Assembly (NCBI RefSeq): GCF_008122265.1
Contig: NZ_CP043042.1
Coordinates: 62,001 to 126,000, forward strand
Length of the DNA stretch: 64,000 nt
Source of the DNA: Marinobacter fonticola
GTDB lineage: Bacteria; Pseudomonadota; Gammaproteobacteria; Pseudomonadales; Oleiphilaceae
Direction of reading: 5' to 3'
Under the pieces are notes generated by a model. The model worked only from the letters and a program-made list of their open reading frames with translations, did no database searches and was not told the DNA's origin. This document shows, piece after piece, positions 52,057 through 61,658 of the stretch (the stretch's first letter is position 1; each line of letters opens with the position of its first letter). The translations under genes and the position numbers were made by a program.

Positions 52057-52773
52057 ATGGGAATGGACGAGCTACCCGATTCGCCGCAAAGCCTGCATGA
52101 ACTCGCGGAAAACGTCTGGATCGTCGATGGCGAGACCGTGCCGTTTCATGGTTTCCCCTACACGACGCGGATGACCTGCATACGGCTTGCCGACGGGTCG
52201 CTTTGGGTTCACAGCCCGGTGCGCCTGACCCCGCACCTGCACTCGCGGGTGAGCACGCTGGGTACGGTACGCTACCTGATCGCACCGAATCATCTGCATC
52301 ACCTGTTTATCGGCGAGTGGCAGCAGGCTTTCCCCGAGGCCAGCCTCTACGGTACCGCCCAGGTGATCGGTAAGCGCAAGGACCTGACGTTCGACGCCGT
52401 GCTCGATAGCCAGCGGCATTGGCCCTGGTCGGCGGAAATCGATCAAATCATCTTCTCGGGGTCGCGGATGATGGAGGAAGCGGTCTTTTTCCATCGCCCG
52501 TCGGCGACGCTGATCGTAGCGGATCTGATCGAGAACTTCCCCGCAGGCCATTTCAACTGGTGGCAGCAGCCTATCGCCCGTCTGGCCGGGATCGTCGCGC
52601 CCCACGGCAAAACGCCATTGGATTGGCGGCTGACCTTTAATCGGCGCCACGCTCAGGACAGCCTGACCCATATCAAGGCCTGGGTGCCGAAATTCATCGT
52701 CATGGCCCACGGCGAAATCGTCGAAGAGAAAGACAACGCGTTCCTGAACGATTCTTTCGACTGGTTGGAGTAG
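52057..52773 (+). CDS. DUF4336 family protein
   Basis: A 238-residue protein of the DUF4336 family, distantly related to metallo-beta-lactamase-fold hydrolases. The remnant of a metal site is seen in LIAPNHLHHLFIGEW, and WVHSPVRLTP and VFFHRPSATLIVADLIENF match the fold; the classic H-x-H-x-D-H is not present, so activity is uncertain. GGAG lies 6 bases before ATG 52057. Second gene of a probable two-gene unit with the STAS/SEC14 gene. Confidence 0.85.
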   Translation: MGMDELPDSPQSLHELAENVWIVDGETVPFHGFPYTTRMTCIRLADGSLWVHSPVRLTPHLHSRVSTLGTVRYLIAPNHLHHLFIGEWQQAFPEASLYGTAQVIGKRKDLTFDAVLDSQRHWPWSAEIDQIIFSGSRMMEEAVFFHRPSATLIVADLIENFPAGHFNWWQQPIARLAGIVAPHGKTPLDWRLTFNRRHAQDSLTHIKAWVPKFIVMAHGEIVEEKDNAFLNDSFDWLE

Positions 52774-53019
52774 CCCGCGGCAACGGTGTCGGGTTCTGCC
52801 GTGGGTGTTGAACGCCGGTCGACACGTGGCTGTCCAAAAATTAACGCTGCGCCAATCGGGAAATTATCGTCAATTTTGCGCACGTTAGCGGATTTTATTG
52901 AGTGTTCCTGAAAATCACTGGGGCAGGCGGCTTGACGGCCCGTGTTGGGGTCGGTCAAAGTCAAAACAGCTTGCCTATGGACGACTGCGGTTCGCGCCGC
53001 ACGGGAGGTGTCTTCAGCA

Positions 53020-56000
53020 ATGAGTGACCGATATCCCGCCAAGCAACCCCGGCGCCCACATAACGGCCTGTACGATCCCGCCGCGAGCTATGCCAATTGC
53101 GGTGTCGGCGCCCTGATGGATCTCAAGGGCCGTCGCTCCCATGCCCTCGTCGCCGACGCGCTGCGTCTTCTGGATAACCTCGACCACCGCGGTGCGCGTG
53201 GGGCCGAGGAAAAGACCGGCGACGGTGCGGGCATCCTGTTGCAAAAACCGCACGATTTCCTGTGCCGGCACGTCCCCGAACTGGAGGAGTGGCACGAGGA
53301 CGACTACGGTGTCGGCCAGATCTTCTTTCCCGCTGACCCGCAAGAGCAGGCAGAGCTGGTCAAAATGGTCGAGCACACGGTTGAGTCCGAGGGGTGCCGT
53401 CTGCTGGCCTGGCGCGAGGTTCCGGTGGATGGCCGGGACCTGGGGGCGTCTGCGCAAGCGGCCCAGCCGGTGGTCAAACAGGTTTTTGTGACGGCGCCGG
53501 AGGCATCGGACCCCGCCGCTCTGGATCGTCGCCTCTATGTACTGCGCCGTTGTCTGGAGCGTGCCGCCGCCGAAGTGGCGCTGGCCGAACCCGAATCCTT
53601 TTACGTGTGCTCCCTGGATCGCCGCCGTCTTGTCTACAAGGGCATGCTCACCTGCGGCCAGTTGCCGCTGTTCTTCCCCGACCTACGGGACGAGGACATG
53701 ACCAGTGCCCTGGCGCTGGTCCACTCGCGTTTCTCCACCAATACCCTGGGCGCCTGGCATCTGGCGCATCCCTATCGCTGGGTGGCGCACAATGGGGAAT
53801 TCAACACGCTGCAAGGCAACATCAACTGGGTGCGCACCCGCGAGGCACTGCTCGCCAGCGAGGCTTTCGGTGACGATATCCACAAGCTCAAGCCGATCAT
53901 CCCCAAGCTGGAGGGCTCCGACAGCGCCAGTTTCGATCAGGTGCTGGAGTTGCTGGTGGCGTCGGGCCGGACCCTGCCCCACGCCTTGCGCATGCTGGTG
54001 CCCGAGGCCTGGAACAAGCATGCGTCCATGCCGCCCGAGCGCCGCGCCTTCTACGAGTACAGTTCGACCCTGATGGAACCCTGGGACGGCCCGGCGCTGG
54101 TGCTGGCAACCGACGGCCAGTCGCTGGCTGCGATTCTTGACCGCAATGGCTTGCGGCCCTGCCGCTACTGTGTCACGCGGGATGACCGGTTGATCATGGC
54201 CAGCGAAACCGGCGTGCTGGATACACCCGCCGAAGAGGTCGTGCTCAAGGGCCGCCTGAAACCGGGTCAGCTTTTCCTGGCGGACAGTGCATCCGGCCGC
54301 ATCGTGCCGGACGAAGAAATTTTCGACACGCTTACCGAACCCGACCACGCCCACTGGCTGGCACAGGAACAGGTGGCGCTGGCGGATCTGGTACAAGGCA
54401 TTCCAGCGCCGGCGGAGCCCCCGGACACCCTCACGCTGAACACGGCCCAGCGTGCCTTCGGCTATACCCGGGAAGCGGTGGAGAAAATCCTGATGCCCAT
54501 GGCCGACGAGGCCAAGGATCCGATGGGCGCGATGGGATCGGATACGCCGCCGGCGGTGCTCTCGTCGTTTGCCAAACCGCTCTACAACTATTTTCTGCAA
54601 CAGTTCGCCCAGGTCTCCAACCCGCCGCTGGATTATATTCGCGAGGATCTGGTCACCTCCCTGGATAGCCACATCGGCCGCCAGCGCAACTTGCTGGAGC
54701 AGACGCCGGAACACTGCAGGCAACTGCATCTCGCCTCGCCGATCCTCGACAGCCGAGAGCTGGCGGCCATCCGGGACCTGGATGTAAACGGCATCCGCGC
54801 CACCGTCATCGACCTGACGTTTCCGCAGGAGCTGCGACTGGAAGCCGCTGTCGACCAGATGCGCGCCGCCGCCGAAGCCGCCATCCGCACGGGCTATGAA
54901 ATGCTGATTCTCAGCGACCGGGCGCTCGGGCCGGAACGTCCCGCCATACCCGCATTGCTGGCCGTGAGTGGCTTGCACCACTATCTGATCCGCCAGGGAT
55001 TGCGAACCGATGCCGCGCTCATTGTGGATTCCGGTGAGCCCTGCCTGGTGCATCACCTCTGCACCTTGATCGGCTACGGCGCCGATGCCGTGCACCCCTG
55101 GCTGGCGGCCCAATCGCTGGCGCGGTTTCAGGCCGATGGCGGGCTGGCCGGCGGGGTGGACGAGCCCTTCCAGCGATACCGCAAGGCGGCCGAAGGGGGC
55201 ATCCTCAAAGTGATGTCGAAAATGGGGATTTCCACGCTGGACAGCTACAAAGGCGCACAGATGTTCGAAGCGGTGGGCCTGGATGTGGATTTTGTCGACG
55301 AATACTTCGCCGGTACCGCCGCCCGCATTCCCGGCGTAGGCTTGGCGCGGATCGAACAGGAGCTGCGCATGGCCCATGCCATCGCTTTTTCGCAGCCCAT
55401 TCCCGGCAGTCCGATTCTGCCCAGCGGCGGCGATCTGTACTGGCGGCGGGATGGCGAGTTCCATCAGTGGAATCCGGTAACGATCGGCAATCTTCAGCAC
55501 GCCCTGCGCACGGACAACCAGCTGGCTTACGACACCTTCGCCGACGCCATCAACACCCAGAACGAACAGCTCCAGACGCTGCGAGGCCTGCTGGACGTCA
55601 CCTCGGCAGACCCGGTACCGCTGGAGGACGTTGAATCCTGTGCCTCACTGATGCGGCGTTTCTCCAGCGGGTCCATGTCCTTCGGCGCGCTGTCGCGGGA
55701 AGCGCATGAAACCATCGCCGCGGGCATGAACCGGGTGGGCGGCAAATCCGGCACCGGCGAGGGCGGCGAACAGGTGGATCGCTTCGGCACCGAGCGTGAG
55801 TGCTCGATGAAGCAGATCGCCAGCGGCCGCTTCGGCGTAACCCACCATTATCTGGCCCAGGCCCGGCAAATCGAGATCAAGATGGCCCAGGGCTCCAAAC
55901 CTGGCGAAGGTGGTGAACTGCCCGGCGCCAAGGTAGGCGAGGAAATTGCCGAGGTACGCTTCACCGTGCCCGGCGTGGGGCTTATCTCGCCCCCGCCGCA

Positions 56001-57594
56001 CCACGATATCTATTCCATCGAGGATTTGGCTCAACTGATTCACGACCTCAAATGCGCCAACCCGCGGGCGGAAATTCACGTCAAGCTGGTGGCCAAGGCC
56101 AACGTGGGCACCATCGCCGCGGGGGTGGCCAAGGCCCGGGCGGACGCGGTACTGATCAGCGGCGACTCTGGCGGCACCGGCGCGTCGGTGAAGACGTCCA
56201 TCAAACAGGCTGGCATCCCGTGGGAATTGGGTCTGGCGGAAACCCACCAGGTGTTGATGGAAACCCGTCTGCGCTCGCGGATCCGCGTGCGGGTGGATGG
56301 CGGGCTGAAAACCGGGCGCGATGTGGCTATCGCGGCGTTGCTGGGGGCCGAGGAATTCGGTTTCGGCACCGCACCCATGGTGGCGGTGGGCTGCATCATG
56401 TTGCGCAAATGCCACTGCAACACCTGCTCGGTGGGGGTTGCAACGCAGGATGCAGAACTGCGCAAGAAATTCCCCGGCGCGCCCGAGCATGTGGTGCGCT
56501 ACATGCAGTTCGTTGCCCGTGAACTGAGGGCGATTATGGCGCAATGGGGCTTCCGCAGCCTGGACGAGATGATCGGACGCGTCGATCGGCTGCAGCAACG
56601 GGCGCTGCCTCACCCACGGGGCATCCAGCCGGACCTGACCGCTCTGCTATACCAGGCCGATTCCAGCGATACGCCGCGCAAGGTGACCGAACAACACCAT
56701 AACCTCGACCGCAAACTGGACCATCGCCTGCTCTGGGAAGCCGCGCCCGCCCTGGACGATCGCAAGCCGGTGCGGCTGGTTTGCGAGCTAACCAACCGCA
56801 ATCGCACCTTCGGCACGTTGCTCAGCGCTGAAGTGGCCCATCGGTACGGGGCCGACGGTCTGCCCGAGGATACGATTGTGTGCCAGTTGACCGGCACCGC
56901 AGGCCAGAGCTTCGGCGCTTTTCTCGCGCCCGGGATCAGCCTGCACCTGGTTGGCGATGCCAACGATTATCCGGGCAAGGGCCTCTCCGGCGGTATTATC
57001 AGCATCGCCACCCCGGCACAGGCCGGTTTTGACGCGGCGACCAATACGCTGCTCGGCAATGTGGCCCTCTACGGTGCGACAGCGGGTCAGGCTTACTTCA
57101 ATGGCCGCGCGGGGGAGCGCTTTGCGGTCCGCAATTCCGGTGCCTTGACCGTGGTGGAAGGCATCGGCGATCACGGTTGCGAATACATGACCGGTGGAAC
57201 CGTCGTGGTGCTCGGGCCGGTGGGACGCAATTTCGGCGCCGGCATGAGTGGCGGCGAAGCTTACCTGCTCTGTGAGAACGGCGACGCGCAGACCTTGGAG
57301 CAACACATCAATCCCGCCATGGTGCATACCGAAGCGGTCGAGGACGAACGCGACCGCGCCCTGCTCAAGCGTCTGCTGGAAAACCACGTAGCCTACACCG
57401 GTAGCGCCCAGGCGCGGCGCTTACTGGACGACTGGGACGCCGCTGCCGACCGGTTTATCAAGGTGATCCCCGGCGACTATCAGGCGGTCGTGGAGCGCTA
57501 TCGCAGCGAAGGCCGCGATGTGCGGACGCCGATACCGACCGCAGCCCGTGCGATTCAGCGTGCTGATGCCTCGATTCGAGGAGATAGACCATGA
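53020..57594 (+). CDS. gltB: Glutamate synthase large subunit
   Basis: A 1524-residue NADPH-glutamate synthase alpha subunit that makes two glutamates from glutamine and 2-oxoglutarate. A short 26-residue propeptide precedes Cys27, the glutaminase nucleophile after processing (ANCGVGALMD). Further domains are the central domain, the FMN domain (GGKSGTGEGGEQVDRFG ... ISGDSGGTGASVKTSIKQAG) and the 3Fe-4S ligands C1125, C1131 and C1136 (VGCIMLRKCHCNTC), then the beta-helix domain rich in Gly. GGAGG precedes ATG 53020. Overlaps gltD by 4 bases. Confidence 0.97.
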   Translation: MSDRYPAKQPRRPHNGLYDPAASYANCGVGALMDLKGRRSHALVADALRLLDNLDHRGARGAEEKTGDGAGILLQKPHDFLCRHVPELEEWHEDDYGVGQIFFPADPQEQAELVKMVEHTVESEGCRLLAWREVPVDGRDLGASAQAAQPVVKQVFVTAPEASDPAALDRRLYVLRRCLERAAAEVALAEPESFYVCSLDRRRLVYKGMLTCGQLPLFFPDLRDEDMTSALALVHSRFSTNTLGAWHLAHPYRWVAHNGEFNTLQGNINWVRTREALLASEAFGDDIHKLKPIIPKLEGSDSASFDQVLELLVASGRTLPHALRMLVPEAWNKHASMPPERRAFYEYSSTLMEPWDGPALVLATDGQSLAAILDRNGLRPCRYCVTRDDRLIMASETGVLDTPAEEVVLKGRLKPGQLFLADSASGRIVPDEEIFDTLTEPDHAHWLAQEQVALADLVQGIPAPAEPPDTLTLNTAQRAFGYTREAVEKILMPMADEAKDPMGAMGSDTPPAVLSSFAKPLYNYFLQQFAQVSNPPLDYIREDLVTSLDSHIGRQRNLLEQTPEHCRQLHLASPILDSRELAAIRDLDVNGIRATVIDLTFPQELRLEAAVDQMRAAAEAAIRTGYEMLILSDRALGPERPAIPALLAVSGLHHYLIRQGLRTDAALIVDSGEPCLVHHLCTLIGYGADAVHPWLAAQSLARFQADGGLAGGVDEPFQRYRKAAEGGILKVMSKMGISTLDSYKGAQMFEAVGLDVDFVDEYFAGTAARIPGVGLARIEQELRMAHAIAFSQPIPGSPILPSGGDLYWRRDGEFHQWNPVTIGNLQHALRTDNQLAYDTFADAINTQNEQLQTLRGLLDVTSADPVPLEDVESCASLMRRFSSGSMSFGALSREAHETIAAGMNRVGGKSGTGEGGEQVDRFGTERECSMKQIASGRFGVTHHYLAQARQIEIKMAQGSKPGEGGELPGAKVGEEIAEVRFTVPGVGLISPPPHHDIYSIEDLAQLIHDLKCANPRAEIHVKLVAKANVGTIAAGVAKARADAVLISGDSGGTGASVKTSIKQAGIPWELGLAETHQVLMETRLRSRIRVRVDGGLKTGRDVAIAALLGAEEFGFGTAPMVAVGCIMLRKCHCNTCSVGVATQDAELRKKFPGAPEHVVRYMQFVARELRAIMAQWGFRSLDEMIGRVDRLQQRALPHPRGIQPDLTALLYQADSSDTPRKVTEQHHNLDRKLDHRLLWEAAPALDDRKPVRLVCELTNRNRTFGTLLSAEVAHRYGADGLPEDTIVCQLTGTAGQSFGAFLAPGISLHLVGDANDYPGKGLSGGIISIATPAQAGFDAATNTLLGNVALYGATAGQAYFNGRAGERFAVRNSGALTVVEGIGDHGCEYMTGGTVVVLGPVGRNFGAGMSGGEAYLLCENGDAQTLEQHINPAMVHTEAVEDERDRALLKRLLENHVAYTGSAQARRLLDDWDAAADRFIKVIPGDYQAVVERYRSEGRDVRTPIPTAARAIQRADASIRGDRP

Positions 57595-59081
57595 GTGAAA
57601 ATCACCCCAACGGCTTTCGCGAGATCGCCCGCCGTCCCATCGGCTATCGCGATCCGTCGCAGCGGATCCAGGACTATCGCGAGATCTATGCACCGGACTG
57701 GTCGGTCGAGCACCTGCGCGAACAGGGCCAGCGCTGCATGGACTGCGGAATTCCGACCTGCATGACCGGCTGCCCCATTGGCAACCTGATCCCGGAGTGG
57801 AACGATCTGGTCTACCGCAATCAGTGGCGCGAGGCGCTGGACCGGCTGCACGCCACCAACAACTTCCCCGAATTCACCGGCTACACCTGCCCTGCGCCTT
57901 GCCAGCCGGCTTGCACCCTGGCTTACAACGATGACCCGGTGACCATCAAGGACATCGAACGGGCCATTGTGGATAAAGGCTGGGCCGAGGGCTGGATACA
58001 GCCTCAGCCGCCGTATCAGCGCACCGGCTTCAGGGTGGCGGTTGTCGGCAGTGGGCCGGCCGGGCTATCGGTAGCGCAGCAACTTAACCGGGTGGGACAT
58101 CACGTGGAGGTGTTCGAGCGTGACGACATGATCGGCGGACTGATGACGTATGGCATCCCCGACTTCAAGTTCGCCAAGCACCAGGTGGCACGGCGGGTGG
58201 ATCAGATGCAGCGTGAAGGCGTGATCTTTCACACCGGCGCCCGTATCGGGCCGGATCGCCCCCTGGCGGACTTACGTTCGGCGTTCGATGCCGTATGTCT
58301 AGCTATTGGCGCCCAGAGCCATCGAGATGTCCAGATGCCGGGGCGGGCGTTGGACGGCATTCACTTCGGCATGGACTACCTGACGGCGGCCAACCGCCAG
58401 CAGGCGGGCAAGGCTGTGGATCAGCCGATTGATGCCCGGGACCGTCATGTCGTGGTGCTGGGCGGCGGCGATACCGGCGCGGATTGCGTGGCCACGGCGC
58501 ATCGCCAGGGTGCGCGGGATGTGGTGCAAATCAGTATCCGCCCGGCGGCGCCCCATGAACGCCCCGAAGATAACCCCTGGCCCAGGCAGCCCCAGGTTTA
58601 CGAGAAGACCTATGCCCAGCAGGAAGGCGGCAGTGAGCAGTTCGCTATCAACACCCTGGCTTTCGAAGACTTGGACGGCGACGGCCGTGTCCACGACATC
58701 CTGGCTGAGCGTGTGGAATGGACCTATGACGAGCGTGGCCGCCGCAAGGACAAAACCGTGCTGGAAGGCGATCTCCACATTCCCGCCGACCTGGTGCTGA
58801 TCGCCATTGGCTTTACCGGGCCGCAGGCCGAAGCATTCCAGGATGAAGGCTTATTCCTGACCGATCGCGGCAGCTTCGGCACCGATGAGCGCCTGATGAC
58901 GACTCTACCGGGCGTCTTTGCTTGCGGCGACGCCCACATGGGGCCTTCCATCGTGGTCTGGGCGATTGGTGAGGGGCGTGATGCGGCACGCGCCATCGAT
59001 ACCTACCTGACCGGCCATTCCAACCTGCCAGCCAGTTTGCGTACGCCGAATCCACCCCAGTGGGAGGAGGCGGGTTTGTGA
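57591..59081 (+). CDS. gltD: Glutamate synthase small subunit
   Basis: A 496-residue NADPH-oxidising subunit that feeds electrons to GltB. The N-terminal region carries the Cys ligands of two [4Fe-4S] clusters (QRCMDCGIPTCMTGCPIGN and TCPAPCQPACTLAYN). FAD- and NADPH-binding motifs follow: VAVVGSGPAGLSVAQQL and HVVVLGGGDTGADCVATA. GVFACGDAHMGPSIVVWAIGEGRDAA closes the FAD site. Starts inside the gltB stop (ATGA), so the two subunits are made together. Confidence 0.97.
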   Translation: MSENHPNGFREIARRPIGYRDPSQRIQDYREIYAPDWSVEHLREQGQRCMDCGIPTCMTGCPIGNLIPEWNDLVYRNQWREALDRLHATNNFPEFTGYTCPAPCQPACTLAYNDDPVTIKDIERAIVDKGWAEGWIQPQPPYQRTGFRVAVVGSGPAGLSVAQQLNRVGHHVEVFERDDMIGGLMTYGIPDFKFAKHQVARRVDQMQREGVIFHTGARIGPDRPLADLRSAFDAVCLAIGAQSHRDVQMPGRALDGIHFGMDYLTAANRQQAGKAVDQPIDARDRHVVVLGGGDTGADCVATAHRQGARDVVQISIRPAAPHERPEDNPWPRQPQVYEKTYAQQEGGSEQFAINTLAFEDLDGDGRVHDILAERVEWTYDERGRRKDKTVLEGDLHIPADLVLIAIGFTGPQAEAFQDEGLFLTDRGSFGTDERLMTTLPGVFACGDAHMGPSIVVWAIGEGRDAARAIDTYLTGHSNLPASLRTPNPPQWEEAGL

Positions 59082-59259
59082 AACGTTGGCGGGCGGTCGG
59101 ATTTAAACGCCTCGGCGCTCGGGGTCAACGTCACCCCTCCCGGTAGGTTAAAGCCAGCCTTCCTGCGAAACCGCGTCTTGATTCAAGCTTTCAGGGCGAG
59201 CCAGAATCGCCCATAGACTTAATCAGAGGTTTCTTAAAGCCCACAGACGAGATCGGCGA

Positions 59260-59622
59260 ATGAATATAGGCGATTTTTCGGCGCAGACCGGTCTATCCGC
59301 GTACACCCTGCGCTACTACGAGAAGATCGGTTTGCTGACGGATATTCCGCGTAACGCCAGTGGCCATCGGGATTACTCGTCCAGGGATCGCGAATGGGTC
59401 GGTTTCATTACCCGCCTCAAGGAAACCGGAATGCCGTTGAGCCAGATTTTGCACTACGCAAAATTGCGCGAACAGGGTGAGAGCACATTTGCGCCCCGCC
59501 AGGCTTTGTTGGAGGCGCATCACAAGGCTTTGAGCCAACGGATACAGGAGGAGTTGGATCACCTCGAGGCGCTCAAGACGAAATTAGAACACTACCGGCA
59601 GCTCTCCAGACCCTTGACTTAG
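59260..59622 (+). CDS. MerR family transcriptional regulator
   Basis: A 120-residue regulator with the winged helix at the N-terminus (GDFSAQTGLSAYTLRYYEKIGLL) and a coiled-coil dimer helix (about 75-115). There are no Cys residues for metal binding, so a small-molecule or unknown signal is likelier. The next gene, a carboxymuconolactone-decarboxylase-like protein, starts about 80 bases later on the same strand, a pairing common for MerR regulators of this size, and is its likely target. Confidence 0.9.
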   Translation: MNIGDFSAQTGLSAYTLRYYEKIGLLTDIPRNASGHRDYSSRDREWVGFITRLKETGMPLSQILHYAKLREQGESTFAPRQALLEAHHKALSQRIQEELDHLEALKTKLEHYRQLSRPLT

Positions 59623-59704
59623 AGTGCGCTCGAAGCGTCAGGCTAAAGCCACACTTTTTCGTGAAGAGACGCGTTCCATGAGGAAAGAGCATGAGGAGAG
59701 CACC

Positions 59705-60091
59705 ATGGAGAATCTGAGATACCAACGAGGCCTGACAAAACTCGAAGAGATTGATGGAGAAGCCGGCAAGGCCGTAATCGCCAGCCTACAATCAATCTGT
59801 CCCGACCTGGCCCGCTATGTTATCGAATATCCTTTTGGTGATATCTATCAACGGGAAGGTTTAGATCTGCGTTCACGTGAGCTAGTGACCGTGGCTGCTC
59901 TGACCGCACTGGGACATTGCCAGCCACAACTCAAGGTTCATATTCACGGCGCTTTGAATGTCGGCTGCGACGCGCAGGAAATCATCGAAACGGTTTTGCA
60001 AATGTCGGTTTATGCCGGTTTCCCGGCTGCTTTGAACGGTATGTCGGTGGTTCGGGAGGTGTTTGAGGAGCGGGATGTTCAGGCCGTTTGA
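59705..60091 (+). CDS. Carboxymuconolactone decarboxylase family protein
   Basis: A 128-residue small helical protein of the CMD/AhpD-like family. The core (DLRSRELVTVAALTALGHCQPQLKVHIHGALNVGCDAQEIIETVLQMSVYAGFPAALNGM) is well preserved, with a Cys in GHC but no C-x2-C pair, so a peroxidase-type AhpD activity is unlikely. The reaction is unknown for most such members. GAGGAG precedes ATG 59705 by 6 bases. It is probably under control of the MerR protein upstream. Confidence 0.9.
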   Translation: MENLRYQRGLTKLEEIDGEAGKAVIASLQSICPDLARYVIEYPFGDIYQREGLDLRSRELVTVAALTALGHCQPQLKVHIHGALNVGCDAQEIIETVLQMSVYAGFPAALNGMSVVREVFEERDVQAV

Positions 60092-60151
60092 ATCATTGGG
60101 TCGCCGCTCCCATACTGTTGATAGAAGCCATTTCTAATCCGAAGGTGCCGG

Positions 60152-60523
60152 ATGAGCCAAACCGATTCGCCACTCACGGTGTTCTATGACGGGGCCTGCC
60201 CGCGCTGCCGGGCGGATCGGCGACGCTATGAGCGTTTGGCGGGTTCATCCAGCCACCGGGTGCAGTGGCTCGACATTACCGGGCGTGAAGGCCAGCTGCG
60301 GCGGCTAGGGATCGATCCCGAGGACGCGCTGCGCGAGCTTCACGTCAGGGACGCTCAGGGCGATATACATCGGGAGCTGGATGCATACCGGCTGTTGATG
60401 GCCAGAGTGCCCCTGCTGCGCCCCTTGGCCTGGCTGATCCAATTGCCGGGTCTTCGGTCTTTGCTGTCACGGCTTTATCGTACCCTAGTGCTCCGTCGAC
60501 TGCGCCGGAGCGGGCGGTTGTAG
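60152..60523 (+). CDS. DCC family thiol-disulfide oxidoreductase (DUF393)
   Basis: A 123-residue protein of the DCC/DUF393 family. The hallmark VFYDGACPRCRADRRRYERL, with a C-x2-C redox pair, follows the first beta strand as in thioredoxin-like folds. A hydrophobic, Arg-rich C-terminus (LAWLIQLPGLRSLLSRLYRTLVLRRLRR) could contact the membrane. Family members are predicted disulfide oxidoreductases with no settled substrate. GAAGG precedes the ATG. Confidence 0.88.
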   Translation: MSQTDSPLTVFYDGACPRCRADRRRYERLAGSSSHRVQWLDITGREGQLRRLGIDPEDALRELHVRDAQGDIHRELDAYRLLMARVPLLRPLAWLIQLPGLRSLLSRLYRTLVLRRLRRSGRL

Positions 60524-60581
60524 GCGTTCGCAGAGCGACGCCTCGCTTCACTCAATCCCTTGAGAGTAAGGAGTGAACGCC

Positions 60582-60977
60582 ATGAAATCCCAACCCCTCA
60601 TTGCTGTGTCCGACGTTCAGGCCGCCAGCGCCTGGTACCGGGAACTGCTCGGCTGTAAGAGCGGACACGGCAGCGATACCTATGAACAGCTCACCGATGC
60701 CGCGGGTGATCTGGTCCTCCAGATCAACCACTGGGACGCGCACGAGCATGACTATCTTGGCGATCAGCGCCGCAAGCCATACGGCAATGGCGTGCTGATG
60801 TGGTTCGAGGTCGACGATTTCGACGAGATTGTCACACGGATCGAAGGTATGACGGTGCCGGTTCTGGATGGTCCCTTTGTGAACAAGAATGCCGGGCACC
60901 GGGAAGTCTGGCTGCGGGACCCCGAAGGCTATGTGGTGGTATTGGCCAGCCCGCAGGGCGATGTGACGGGACACTAG
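60582..60977 (+). CDS. VOC family protein (glyoxalase-like)
   Basis: A 131-residue vicinal-oxygen-chelate protein built of two beta-alpha-beta3 modules (PLIAVSDVQAASAWYRELLG ... LMWFEVDDFDEIVTRIEGM ... EVWLRDPEGYVVVLASP). Metal ligands are partly present (His in NHWDAHEHD, Glu in the last strand), so it may be a glyoxalase, dioxygenase or resistance-type protein. AAGGAG lies 8 bases before ATG 60582; GTG 60573 is an alternative. Confidence 0.88.
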   Translation: MKSQPLIAVSDVQAASAWYRELLGCKSGHGSDTYEQLTDAAGDLVLQINHWDAHEHDYLGDQRRKPYGNGVLMWFEVDDFDEIVTRIEGMTVPVLDGPFVNKNAGHREVWLRDPEGYVVVLASPQGDVTGH

Positions 60978-61052
60978 CGATTCGCCGGTTGCCATCGCCG
61001 TTCGCCTTTGTCGATAATGCCCCGGTCACCCATGTATCGAGGCAGATTGCTC

Positions 61053-61592
61053 ATGGCTAAATCCCTGCAGGAACAGCTGCTCCAGGCAGGCCTGGCGGAT
61101 GAGAAAAAAGTGCGCCAGGTCCGTCAGGAGAAGCGCAAGGCCCGCAAACAGAACAAACCGGTGGATACCGACGCCGAGGCCCGCCGCCAGCAAGCGGAAC
61201 AGGCCAAAGCTGAGAAGGTGGCCCGTGATCGTAAGATCAACCGCCAGCGCCAGGAGCAGCAGGCACGCCAGGCCAAGCAGGCCCAAATTCGTCAGCTGAT
61301 CGATCAGCACGCCGTGAATCGCAGTAAGGGCGAGACCGCGTACCAGTTTGTTGTTGGCAGGAAGGTCCACAAGATCTATGTCGGCGCCGAACAGGCAGAC
61401 CAGCTGGCGCGGGGGCGTCTGGCCATCGTAGCCTTGGGCGAGGAATTTCACATCATCCCCGCCGATGCCGCGGGTAAAATTCGCGAGCGCGACAGCGAGA
61501 TCCCCATCATCCAGCACGATCCTAAGGCCGACCAGCCCGCCGAGGACGATCCCTACAAGGACTATCAGATTCCCGATGACCTGATGTGGTAG
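61053..61592 (+). CDS. DUF2058 family protein (YaiL-like)
   Basis: A 179-residue protein of the DUF2058 (YaiL) family. The N-terminal MAKSLQEQLLQAGLADEKK is diagnostic; a highly charged Lys/Arg/Gln helical stretch (about 20-90) follows, then a compact domain (AYQFVVGRKVHKIYVGAEQADQLARGRLAIV) and an acidic tail. The family is described as nucleic-acid or nucleoprotein associated, but its role is unknown. ATG 61053 is taken from the family start. Confidence 0.9.
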   Translation: MAKSLQEQLLQAGLADEKKVRQVRQEKRKARKQNKPVDTDAEARRQQAEQAKAEKVARDRKINRQRQEQQARQAKQAQIRQLIDQHAVNRSKGETAYQFVVGRKVHKIYVGAEQADQLARGRLAIVALGEEFHIIPADAAGKIRERDSEIPIIQHDPKADQPAEDDPYKDYQIPDDLMW

Positions 61593-61658
61593 CGGGCGAC
61601 GTTCAACGTTTCGTGCCCTAATCAGAGGCTCCCTAAGTTCTTTTCGCGAGGTTTATGC

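Noticed and set aside
53683..55500. 605-residue minus-strand open frame across gltB
   Set aside because: Antisense to conserved glutamate synthase sequence; no ribosome site or domain seen.
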